This document shows, in pieces, positions 42,374-52,397 of a stretch of DNA of 64,000 bases. The notes beneath the pieces were generated by a model that was given only the letters and a program-made list of their open reading frames with translations, had not been told where the DNA came from and searched no databases. The number at the start of each line of letters is the position of its first letter. The stretch's first letter is position 1. Position numbers and translations under genes: made by a program. The stretch comes from Plumapathes pennacea (Eukaryota > Cnidaria > Anthozoa > Antipatharia > Myriopathidae), in assembly GCA_964036295.1 (NCBI GenBank), contig OZ038463.1, forward strand, positions 18,153,069 to 18,217,068, given 5' to 3'.

Positions 42374-44164
42374 TCAGATGATTTTAGGCTGCTTTCTTTT
42401 TGCTAGTTTCATACCTCCTTTTAGTTGGTATTCACTTGGTTTACATTCAGGCTCATTAACATTACTACTATTAGGGTCATCATCAGTGTTGTCATCAAAA
42501 TCAGTTTCTGGCAAGAAGTCATCAAGACCTGTTGCTGATGGCTTATTACTACTCCTATCAGAATATTCCGAATGATCTTTAACACAGTTAAACCAAGCAA
42601 CAAAGTTAGCTAAGCACAACTTTTCTAATTGTTTTGGTCTCCTTTGATAGCGTTTAATGATGTTGTCAGATTCTATGTCAGGTGAATTGTCAGGCAACTC
42701 CTTGAGCTTATCCAATTTCTTTAACAATAATGTCCTTTCATCTGGAGGTGAGTTGCTGATAAATTGAAAACTACGAGAGGATCTTCTCATTGGCATTATT
42801 TTGTAATATGAGATACACTGCTTCTTGAGCACTGATTTCAACTGCATTTAGAAATTTGTTTCCAATGTGCATAACTCTATTTGTACTATCTTTATTACCT
42901 GATTTAGCTTCTTCAGATGCTTTTTCTAGAAGTTTGCTCATACCTCTCTGGCCTTTTGTAATGTAAGATAGTATATTGTATGTAGCACATGCATAAGGGT
43001 CTAGTACATATTGCATGTCCATGTTTGCTTTCCAGGCTTTGAGTAAATTAGTGTTGTTTGTTTATTCTTATTTCTGATGGTGACCTTTTCAAAAATGTGT
43101 CATGCTGTAAGGTATGTCTTATAACCAAGATGTAACTTTCTGGAGTTAACTGTAATTTATTGAGAAAATCTTCAAAAGTGATGTCTTCACCATATTTCAT
43201 GCTGTCAAGAACCTCTTATTTTTTCAGCATTTTCTTTGATCTCTTCCTGGTTCTCTTCATCAAAGCAGGAGTTCTCAAGAGGCCTTAAAATCATTGTCCT
43301 TGGCATTGGTGGCAATGGAAAGTTAAATCTACATTCCCGATGCCCTACCTTCTTACATGTTTTGGCATGCCTGTGCATTTGAAAGTTTGCAAGATCTTCC
43401 ATTTCACTTGAACTGACTGGCTTTTGGCAAGTGATATATTTATCAACAAAGGTCACAATTTCTTCATTAAAATTTTTTCATATTGTGGGGCTTCCTTCAC
43501 CCAAAATACACCATTAATATGTGGGCTTCCTCTTTGTTGAAATTCAACTCAGTCTGTAAGAATAATCAGCTATTTCTCCTATTGGCATTGTTTATTAAGA
43601 CATCACGAATAAATAACTGAATCATGTGGTCAAAGTTCCTTGCACACGTGACAGGATCTTTTTGTATAAGATCTGGTTTTTGTTGCCATGTCATTTGTTT
43701 GATCTCATTCTCAGTGTAGTTTATTTTCTCTACAATTCTACCTAGAGTTTTAAGAAGTTGATTCCACCTTGTTTCAGCAGCTGAGAAAGAGCAAAACCAT
43801 GTAGGGTTGCCTAGTTGACGAATCATAGCAAACAAATCTTTTTTGCACTTTTCAAAATAAGGTGGTGAGCCTCTCAGGTTTCCTAAAACTCTGAAACCTT
43901 CATCATGATGTACAAGCTTATTAAGATAGTCCTCTGACTTCAAGTCACCAGCAGTGTACTTTTTCCTCTTTGTCTCTGACACTTTCTCAGAGAAATGCAA
44001 CTACTATCTTGAATTTGCTTAATCTCCAGTTTTTTCAGCTTATAGAATATGTTTGGGACAGACTTTGCGGCTCTTCTATCCTTACACCTCAACTCCCACT
44101 TGGCAACTGTACTGTATGATACAGGGACCTTTCTTTCATTGTTGTCAGGTCTTCGTTTTTCCAC
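42374..44164 (-). pseudogene. Helentron Rep (HUH) domain, inactivated
   Basis: The helitron-like N region reads FAMIRQLGNPTWFCSFSAAE and TRWNQLLKTLG (43566-44000). The metal-binding motif reads VEFQQRGSPHINGVFWV (about 43495-43545), where the usual second His of the HUH pair is Asn. The catalytic tyrosines remain in CATYNILSYITKG (near 42960). A frameshift separates 43566 from the HUH stretch, and others follow. Rep would nick and join single-stranded DNA in rolling-circle transposition; this copy cannot. Confidence 0.78.
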
Positions 44165-44178
44165 AGAATATTGTAGTG

Positions 44179-45720
44179 TTATTCAGAATCTTTATCCATG
44201 AATACTCCTAGTGGTTTGTTTCTTTCACCTGGTGCAAAAGAAATAATTCTGTCTCCATTTTCTGTTACATCTGGTTCCTGCAGTAGTGTATCTGTAACTC
44301 CTGAAGGCAGTTCAACAACTTCACACCAGCCATCACTATCATCTTTTTCATTGCCTGGATTATCAATATCACCAGTGGAAATACTGTTTTGGCAATCCTG
44401 TGTTTCATTATTCATTAAATTTTGTAACAATTTTATCAGTTTGCAAAGCACTATTCAATGTGTCAGGGTTTTGAAAAAACTCATTCCAGTCTTCATGGGC
44501 ACTAGTTTGCAAACTTATGTTATCTAGTGTTCATGCATTTTGCACTTGTATGCCTTCACTTTTGAATAAATCACTTGTATCTACAAGATATTTGGCTGCA
44601 TCTAACACTTTCTTAGGTCTAACATATATTCTGAAACTGATAATTGCTTATAGCTGAGACATCTTTTCAGTTTTATTGGAATGGTCTGTGATTCATTGAT
44701 GGGCCTTGGCAGACAGTGAATAGTTGAATTTAGTACATCACTTGGTACATTGACAATGTTTCCATGAATGGACAACTGGCCACCTCTTGGTAGTTCATGG
44801 ATTTGCATGAATGGGATACGAGGTGATATTAGCCATTCTACTAATGGTGTCAAATTTAACAATTGAGGCTTCTCAGGAAAACTAATTTTATTCGCTTTAG
44901 AACATCTTGGCAGCTTGCCTACTGTATTTTTAGATTTGAGTCACAAGTTGCACAACTCCATTCAGTATTATCTACACTTCTTAACCCAGTGATACAAGAC
45001 TTAACAACATCTTGTGAACATGCCCTGTACTTGTTACATGTAGCATTACATTTTACTACCGAGGACTTGTACCACAATTGGTCACAACAGGTACATATGT
45101 ATTCTGGGCCACATTTGATGTTATTGTGAAACAAATTTATCATAAAAACTACATTGTCTTCATTTTTCTGTGCTTGAAACTCATCATCAGTAACAAAAAC
45201 TGTTGTTGGGAGTGATGCAATTCGTACATTTTGAAATTGTGCTTCAGCACCTGGTGCAGTTGCATGTACAATGGAAACTGTTTTCCTAACTTTAGCATTT
45301 CTGTTTATGTTCCTTATGTGTTCTGGGTTTATTGCTTTCCGGTAATTTCTGAAAGACTGTTTATCAATTTCTCTAATGTTTTCTACAATGTCTGCTTTCC
45401 GTTTTCTTTTAGACTGTTTGGCAATTTCTCTTATGTGTTCTGGGTTGCCTGCTTCCCGTTTTCTTTTAGACCGTTTGACAATTTCCCTTACTGTATATGT
45501 TCTGGGTTGGTCATTCTTGTTTTTTCGGTAGTGCTGTTCTTTTCGATATTATTGTATCTTCAATGCAGGGAATTTTCATTCTGTTTTCTAAATTCTGCAT
45601 CAGCTCTTCTCTTTTGCATGTATTCTTTCATGTAAGTTCTGTGTTTTTCATTTCTATCAATTAGTTCATCTCCAACTAAAGTTTTACCACATTTGTTCTT
45701 GTTTGGTAACTCAAAACTTC
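44179..45720 (-). pseudogene. Helentron basic and Cys-rich region
   Basis: Repeats of the type EIVKRSKRKREAGNPEHIR (45.3-45.5 kb) lead to FHNNIKCGPEYICTCCDQLW and a set of paired cysteines (44919-45143), then PLVEWLISPRIPFMQIHELP and GGQLSIHGNIVNVPSDV (44602-44862). This is the Helitron N-terminal zinc-ribbon region. Stops and frame changes occur between the segments. The acidic stretch 44179-44451 joins it to Rep. Confidence 0.65.
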
Positions 45721-45739
45721 TTTTTTTCTACTGTAGACA

Positions 45740-46198
45740 CACAATGAGTTTCATCAATGTGCCCAATGTAAATGTCTGTGAATCCTGTCATCACATTCAC
45801 TGTTTGAACAACAGTAACAGGAGCAAAAGTTTTATTAAATGATTTGATTCAGCAATATGAATTGATAAATTGAGACCAATATTGGCCACTGCTTGAATTA
45901 TAATTGCATCAGCCCATGTTCCCTGACATAGCATATTATTCAAATATCCTTGTCAAGAATGGTCGGTATTATAAACTGTTCAGGGTTATGCCATAAATAC
46001 TAAACATCAAGACCACACACATGAAAATGGTTATTAGGATTGCCATAGAGTTGATGTGACACAGCACAAAAAAAGCAATCACCACCTCCTCCAACATCAA
46101 GTGCAGTTCTATTTAATTCAGACAACCTGATTTCTAGTAATGGAACTGAATTGGCAACTGCTGCTAAATTAGCATTGATTTGTACTGCATTGATCTGA
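45740..46198 (-). pseudogene. Helentron OTU cysteine protease
   Basis: The core ALDVGGGGDCFFCAVSHQLYG holds the D-x-x-C of OTU proteases; the middle part reads MLCQGTWADAIIIQAVAN and the end IYIGHIDETHCVST with the catalytic-type His. OTU domains are known in Helentrons, where they may act on ubiquitin or on the polyprotein. A stop after FHVCGLDV and frame changes break it. Confidence 0.72.
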
Positions 46199-46228
46199 TG
46201 GCCCAGGGTTCTCTTTGATGTCACCACT
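46199..46228 (-). other. 2A-like ribosome-skipping motif
   Basis: The minus strand reads SGDIKENPGP, matching the D-(V/I)-E-x-N-P-G-P signature of 2A peptides except that Lys replaces the first Glu. It stands just upstream of the OTU domain, where separation of an N-terminal protein from the Rep/helicase would be useful. It lies in a frame different from the OTU frame, so at least one indel separates them. 2A-like motifs are known in several non-LTR retrotransposons; presence in a Helentron is an inference from position. Confidence 0.65.
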
Positions 46229-46263
46229 TACAGAATGATATGACTCTATGAGATACATGATAG

Positions 46264-46512
46264 TGTAACGAGCGGCGGTTACAAAATAGTCGTCGTTAAC
46301 GTAACAGAACTTTATTGCGACTGCACGCGGCAAAGACTACAATCAAAAGACGAACAGGAATGTTCGTGTTGCATAAAGTAAAGGTGCATTGTCCATTGTC
46401 TGAAGATACTAAAGTTACTAATTGGTTCTAGAGGCAGAGATCACGCGATATTAAGAACTGTCAGTGAAATGACATAAGATGCTTATTAAACGATAATGTT
46501 GCTATCGTTACA
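46264..46512 (-). repeat. Gypsy 3' LTR
   Basis: Begins and ends TGTAACG...CGTTACA, so the termini are themselves inverted. One mismatch to its partner (46493 region: ACGATAATG against ACAATAATG). Confidence 0.95.
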
Positions 46513-46579
46513 TCCTCCCTTGTTTGTATTAAAGGACTAAAGCTAAAAAATCGAAACAATAAAGCGGACTATAGGAAGT

Positions 46580-48514
46580 TCAAGACATTTGAAACTCCTT
46601 GTAGCGTGCTGGCAACGTTATAGTGCGCTTGCTGCGGCGAACTGGCGCTTCAACTGGCGGGGTTTCGCTTGAAGCATCTTCGGGGGCTGTGGGAGCATCC
46701 GGGGGCATAACCGGGGGCATGTTACTGACATGTGTGTCAGTGTTGTCGGCTGTTTCGCAGGGTTGTGCCTCGGGTTGTCTCGCTACAGCTTCGAACTGTG
46801 CGTCAGGCTCAGGAGTAGTCTGGTACTGCTCCGGCGTTAAGCGCAGTTGGCGGCGGTTTCTGCGGTAGGTCGAGCCTTGGCACTCGACCAGGTAGGAACG
46901 AGGACTCATGGCCTTGATGACTTGCGCTAGTGTCCATCGGTTCGCACAGCCACCAGACGTGTCGCTCGGGAGTTTCATCCGCACGACGCTTCCTGGGAGC
47001 AGTTGGCTCAGGCTTTTGCTCTTCCGGTCATACTGCTGGGCTTGCCTGTCTTTAGCCTTATGGAGTTGCTTGACCGTGGTCTTTCGGTCAGGGTCAGGCT
47101 GAAGCAGGCTTGGGGACAGCGTTAGCAGGGTTCGGGTCCGTCTACCGAACATTCGCTGTGCAGGCGATGAATGCATTGACTCGCTAGGAGTATTGCGGAA
47201 ATCCAACAAAGCCAGATATACGTCGGACTTCGACTCGGAGGCTTTGGTCATGATTGACTTCGTCGTTTTCACAGCATTCTCAGCCTTGCCGTTGGACTGA
47301 GCGTAGCGGGGTGACGAGGTCACGTGGGTGAACTGCCATTGCTTGGCAAATGCTGCAAATTGGTCGCTGCTGAATTGAGGGCCGTTGTCAGACACTACCG
47401 TGTCTGGAATGCCGTATCTAGCGAAGTGCATTCGCAGTTTGGTAATGACTTGCGATGCGGTGGTGGTTGTCAGGTGGTCGACCTCAGCGAAATTGGAGAA
47501 GTAGTCCGCAGTTACCAGGTAGTGCTTGTCACCTAACTGGAACAGGTCGACGCCAACGCGGGACCACGGGCGTGTCGGGATTTCGTGAGGTAGGAGGGGC
47601 TCGCGGCACTGTTCTGGCTTGAACGTGTTACAAATTCCGCACCGCGAGATGAAGTCTTTCACCTCCTGGGTCAATCCTGGCCAGTAGAAGACTTCTCTGG
47701 CTCTGCGCAGACAGCCTTCTGAGCCCAGATGACTGCTGTGCAGCTTTTGCATCATCAGAGGTCTCAGGCTGTTGGGAATGACCACGCATTGGCCCTTGAA
47801 CAGAAGACTTCCTTGAACGGTCAGCTGATCTCGGAAATTGAAGTATGGCCGGGCCAGGGGTACAACGGCAGCACGGGAACTCGGCCATCCGTTCAGGGTT
47901 ACTCGTGATACGGCAAGGAGCTCAGCATCCAGTAGTGAAGCCTCAGCAATATCCTTCATTACAGGCTGCGCTACTGGTATATCTTCGGCCGTGTTGATTT
48001 CCTGTAGCTCGACAGAGAAAGCGTTCTCTTCAGCTCTGTTTCCTTGGTTGAAGGGCAAATAGGCGCGAGATAGGGTGTCTGCGATATACATCTCTTTGCC
48101 TTTCTTGTAAGTCACGTTGATGTCGTACTTCTGGAGACGTAAAAGCATGTGTTGCAAGCGTTTGGGTGCTGCGTGTATCGGCTTCTTGGTGATACTCTCC
48201 AGGGGCTTGTGGTCAGAATCCACGGAGATCTGTCTGGCATAGACGTACTGGTCAAACTTCTCGCAGGCGTAGACAATAGCGAGGAGCTCTTTCTCGATCT
48301 GTGCGTAGTTGCGCTCTGCAAGAGAGAGAGAGCGCGTGATGCGTAGGCGACTGGCTTCCCGTCCTACAAGAGGGTAGCGCCCAATCCGCCTTCGGATGCA
48401 TCGCACTGTATCGTAACTGGTCGTGTCACGTCGTAGTAGGCCAGTACTGGGGCTGCAGTTATCAGCGACTTCACACGCTCGAGTGCACTGCTGTGCTGCT
48501 CTAACCAACACCAC
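46580..48514 (-). pseudogene. Gypsy RNase H and integrase region
   Basis: From SLAERNYAQIEKELLAIVYA the frame is open to the stop at 46580. RNase H remnants (VDSDHKPLESI, ADTLSRAYLP) come first. The integrase follows with its HHCC finger (HSSHLG ... CGICNTF) and DDE core (VDLFQLGDKHYLV, VSDNGPQF, SNGKAENAVK), then a GPY/F-type tail (LLPGSVVRMKLP, WTLAQVIKAMSPRSYLVE) and a Pro/Glu-rich end. It is separated from the RT frame by a TAG where Gln is expected (about 48362) and a shift in a CTCTCTCT run (about 48315-48325). Confidence 0.9.
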
Positions 48515-49600
48515 TCGACGTCACGGTGCTCTAGTTGTCTTAGCGGCTCGCAGATTGTCGACAGATGCGGCAGGAACTTCGCAAGATAGTTCACCATGCC
48601 CAAAAGTCTCTTTAGTGCCGTCAGGTCTGTCGGAGGTGGCATTTTGGTGATGGCCTCCACTTTAGCTGGATCTACGGCCAATCCATTGGGGGTCAACAAG
48701 TGTCCTATGAAAGGAACTTGCTGGAGGCGTAACTGGACCTTTTCAGCATTCAAGGTCAAGGAGAACCGGCGGGCTCGTTCCAGGAATGCCACTAGGTTTT
48801 TGTCATGGTCCTGGGTTGCTTCCGCTACGGTTTTTCCGAATCCGACGAGGAGGAAATCATCGGCGATAACTTCCACTCCTCTCAGGCCCTCAGCAATGGT
48901 GTTGGCGCGACGCTGCCACTCCTCAGGAGCTGAGTTGATTCCGAATGGCATGCGGAGCCAACGGAAACGTCCAAATGGGGTGTTGAACGTAGTCAGGTAA
49001 CTGGACTCTTCATCGAGCTTGACCTGCCAGAAACCGGATTTGGCATCAAGGACAGAAAACACTTTGGCATTGGTGAGGCGTGTGGCTACCTCTTCCAGCG
49101 TGGGCAGTGGGTAGTGAGGCCTCTGGATTGCTTTGTTGAGGTCCCTTGGGTCCAGGCATATTCTTACGGAGCCGTTCTTCTTACGCGCAACGACCATGCT
49201 GGAGACCCATTTTGTTGGCTCTGTGACTGGTGCAATGATCCCGTCTCCGACCATGCGCGTCAGTTCCTCTCTAACGGTCTCTCTGAGGGCGACCGGGACT
49301 TTCCGCGGCGCATGAACGACAGGGGGTACTGCTGGGTCCACCTGGATGTGGTATTCGCCAGGCAGGGTTCCCAATCCTTCCAGAACGTCCGGGTACTGGC
49401 TAAGGACATGATCTTCTTTGACCTTGCGTGACATTGCTGTCTTGCGTGAGGCCGTCACAGGGGGGTTGTTGTCGGGCATTTCCGCTGGTTCTTGCGTTGC
49501 CGTGTTTAGCGTGTCACAGTCTAGAATTTGCACGAGTTTCAAATCCAAACAAGATTGAAGGCTAAGTAGTGGCATCACCTTAGATCGCACTACAATAATC
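48364..49600 (-). pseudogene. Gypsy reverse transcriptase region
   Basis: The RT motifs read PTKWVSSMVVARKKNGSVRI, CLDPRDLNKAI, FSVLDAKSGFWQVKLD, FGRFRWLRMPFGINSAPEEW and the active site VIADDFLLV, then the RNase H start TIQCDASEGGLGATLL. The frame ends at a TAG within the RNase H. The frame change from the protease is near 49600. Confidence 0.9.
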
Positions 49601-50781
49601 TCAGTTTGTGAGATGCCCCATTGCGCTGGACGTTCAGCCAGGCCTGTCCAAGGGGCTTCACTTCGGCCTTATTGTGCATTATTAGACGCGTGGCGGTACG
49701 TTCTAGGGCCGTGCACGCCTCGTCTCCTGTTGCGCGCACGTAATTGGCATATGGCAGGATGTTGACTGAGGCGCCAGTGTCGAGTTGAAACGACACTTTA
49801 TCCGCGTTGTTGACGTAAAGTGTCACTAGCGCCTTTGTCTTGCCATTGTCATTTGCGCTGTTGATCATCTTCACATTTCCGATGTCTACATCCTCAGCGT
49901 GAATAAAATTCTGAACGTGCCGACCAGAGCGGCACATTTTGGCGAAATGTCCGCGTTTTGCACAATTCCTGCATGTTTGTCCATGTTGTCTTGTCTGCAG
50001 GGTGTTTCCGTCCGCAATTACCACAATCGCGAGCGTCACGCGACAGAGCGGAGGAGTTCGGCGTGCGTCTGGGGCACGCAATCCTGGGCGTAGACTGTTG
50101 GAGGTCAGGCTTGTGGCCTTGTTTCTTGTGTCTCTCGGGGCCGCGTCGTTTCGATACAGCATAAGTCGACGCCTCGGTCGATAGAGCTTTTAGCTGTTCC
50201 TGGGTCGCTTCGGAGGCTCGGCACAGCGCGTCCATTTTCTCTAAAGTTAGCTTGTGCTTTCGAAGGAGTCGTTCACGGAGTTTATTGTCCGTGATTCCAA
50301 ACAACAGACGGTCTCGCAGTATCTCGTCAGGAGTGATTGTCTCGAAATCACACCCGGCAGCCAGATCTCGGAGAGCAGTCCTGTACTGGTTATACGTTTC
50401 CCCAGGCTGTTGTTGTCTCTTGTTGAATCTGTAACGTTCGAACGGTACTTGCTTGTGAGGGCTGCAGAAATCTCTGAACTTCTGTAGGACAGGTTCCACC
50501 TTGTTCTTGTCAGCTGCATCGGCCCACTGGAAGTTACTGTAAACCTTCCTAGCTTCAGCGCCGATGACTGTCATGAGGGTTGACACTCGCCGTTTTTCTT
50601 CCTCTTTGTCGAGTTGAATAGCGTATGAGTAGAAGGTCCACGCTTGTTCCCATTCTTTCCACCGGTCTGCTAAGCCATTAGACTGCATGTCCAATGGTCC
50701 AGGTGCTGGGAACGGTAGAGCCGTTCTAGTGGCTACCGGAGCGGTTGATGTTGAGGCGGTGGATGTTGAAGTTGAATCCAT
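49590..50781 (-). pseudogene. Gypsy gag and protease
   Basis: The gag starts at 50781 (MDSTSTSTASTSTAPVATRT), just after the primer-binding site. It has a helical capsid part (QQPGETYNQYRTALRDLA) and a first zinc knuckle (CGNCGRKHPADK). The second knuckle (CRNCAKRGHFAKMC) and the aspartic protease (VSFQLDTGASVNILP) are in another frame (49590-50162). A small deletion between the knuckles (about 49985-50005) is likelier than programmed frameshifting because it falls inside the knuckle pair. Confidence 0.85.
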
Positions 50782-50791
50782 GCTGACACCA

Positions 50792-51040
50792 TGTAACGAG
50801 CGGCGGTTACAAAATAGTCGTCGTTAACGTAACAGAACTTTATTGCGACTGCACGCGGCAAAGACTACAATCAAAAGACGAACAGGAATGTTCGTGTTGC
50901 ATAAAGTAAAGGTGCATTGTCCATTGTCTGAAGATACTAAAGTTACTAATTGGTTCTAGAGGCAGAGATCACGCGATATTAAGAACTGTCAGTGAAATGA
51001 CATAAGATGCTTATTAAACAATAATGTTGCTATCGTTACA
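50792..51040 (-). repeat. Gypsy 5' LTR
   Basis: Partner of the LTR at 46264. As the 5' LTR on the minus strand it would hold the promoter. Confidence 0.95.
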
Positions 51041-51045
51041 GATAG

Positions 51046-51568
51046 GTTTGGACCTGACAGTGTTTTAATTCTTTTAACATTCTCTCATCAACATATATGC
51101 AAAACAGTGGTGACTTCTTATGCTTTAATGTTCTTAGCCGCACAACAGATATATCTTGTACCTATAGGGCTGGTACAAGTTTTGCGTCACAAAGTACGTT
51201 TTTAAGGATAATGCACATTTTGATCTGCCAAACCGTTCAGTGAATTGATAACGATTACACTCTGACAGCACAAGTTTGAGCTTAGATGAACTTGGAATGC
51301 ACTTCTTAAGGTATGGTTTGACAGCATCTCGAATTATTCTTGTCTTTCTAAATAATTTGAACACTTTCCTGTAGGGAATTCTGGAAGCTTCTCTTTCACG
51401 TTTCTTTCTAGAATGCAACCCATGTGTAGAAACAAGCCTTACCCTAGACGTCCTACACATCTCCATTTCATCTGCATGCAAAACAGAAGCGCTTGCTGGA
51501 TTATCAGTTGGTATTTTTAGAAATGATCCCTGGTCTAACGTCTTCCAATCTATTTTGTCTTTTTCCAA
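51046..51568 (-). pseudogene. Helentron N-terminal region upstream of the Gypsy insertion
   Basis: A 144-codon frame (51134-51568) contains SRKKREREASRIPYRKVFKL and VLSECNRYQFTERFGRSKC. A short continuation in other frames reaches the Gypsy insertion at 51045 and then the 2A motif beyond it. No domain is recognised; basic composition suggests nucleic-acid binding. Assignment to the Helentron rests on collinearity across the insertion. Confidence 0.45.
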
Positions 51569-52397
51569 AATAGCTTTTTCCGCAAAATCGGGTCATTTCT
51601 GCAATATTTTTCGGCATCGCTCCGCTAAAAAAGGCTTTTTTCCTCGTGTAAAACAGATTGAGCTAGAGAAAAATACTAAAAATGTCAGAACGAGTCATCG
51701 GACTCTCCAAAAGTGCCACGAAAACAGCGGAATCGGGTATTATTAACACAAACCATTTAATTTGATTTTTAGAGGAACGTTGTTCAGCTTAAAATATTTC
51801 AACCGAATACCATGGTATTTTCGCTGAACAATCAATTGCTTAAATATTTCCTGAATTAAATAGTACCATAATTGCAGCAGCTCTAGTTTTCTTCCTAAAA
51901 TTCAGTACAAATTGACCTTAAATTCTGTTTAACTCTCCAAACTATTGAAAAATTATCTGCAGCCTGCATAAGAATCCATATTTTTGCTAAAACTCTACAA
52001 AAATGAAGACCATGCAAGTGATGCTTGACAGGTTCTGCAAGATGTGTACTGAGAATGTTTCAAAATCATTACAACATCCCTATTGCGGCCAAAAAACTTT
52101 AAACGATTTAAACTATCCCAGGCCGCAGAATTCTGCAATCCCCAAATTCTCCCAGGCCGCAGAAATTCTGCAACCCCCAAACTAATCCCAGGCCGCAGAA
52201 ATTCTGCAACCCCCAAACTTCTCTTAGGTCGCAGAAATTCTGCAACCCATCAAAACAATAACCTAAGAAAATCTGCTGGATTTGCTCTAATCCACAGGAA
52301 AAACTACAGAATCCTATATTGGGAAGAAAAAAGAAACAAAAACAAAAAAATATATACAAAAGGGACTTTTAGAGCATGGCAGAAACTCTGCCCACTG
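51569..52397. other. Intergenic between the Helentron and the ParB/methyltransferase gene
   Basis: This includes the 3' untranslated region of the gene to the right. The interval 52116-52248 is a separate repeat entry. Nothing else was recognised. Confidence 0.4.
52116..52248. repeat. Tandem repeat, 3.5 copies of about 39 bp
   Basis: The unit TCCCAGGCCGCAGAAATTCTGCAACCCCCAAACT recurs; each holds the palindrome GCAGAAATTCTGC, so each can form a small hairpin. Confidence 0.8.

Larger units (their letters stand above)
46264..51040 (-). mobile_element. Ty3/Gypsy LTR retrotransposon, young copy
   Basis: Two 249-bp LTRs (46264-46512 and 50792-51040) differ at one base. The element is flanked by the 5-bp direct repeat GATAG (46259-46263 and 51041-51045). 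On the minus strand a primer-binding site TGGTGTCAGC directly follows the 5' LTR and is complementary in type to tRNA-Leu. A polypurine tract (AAGGGAGGA) precedes the 3' LTR. The domain order is gag, protease, RT, RNase H, integrase, as in Ty3/Gypsy. Despite its youth, the coding part has a stop and several frameshifts. Confidence 0.95.
40232..51568 (-). mobile_element. Helentron-type Helitron, decayed, split by a Gypsy element
   Basis: Read on the minus strand, protein pieces run in the order expected for a Helentron: an N-terminal region (51568 to 51046), a 2A-like motif and OTU protease (46.2-45.7 kb), a basic/Cys-rich region (45.65-44.6 kb), HUH Rep (44.2-42.8 kb), PIF1 helicase (42.2-40.5 kb) and the start of an apurinic-like endonuclease (to 40.23 kb). 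The frame changes or stops at least ten times. The Gypsy element at 46264-51040 interrupts it between the N-terminal region and the 2A motif. The endonuclease is cut after about 80 residues, so the 3' end is lost. Confidence 0.8.

Noticed and set aside
46623..50487. Many plus-strand frames of 60-134 codons across the Gypsy element
   Set aside because: They are antisense shadows of gag and pol.
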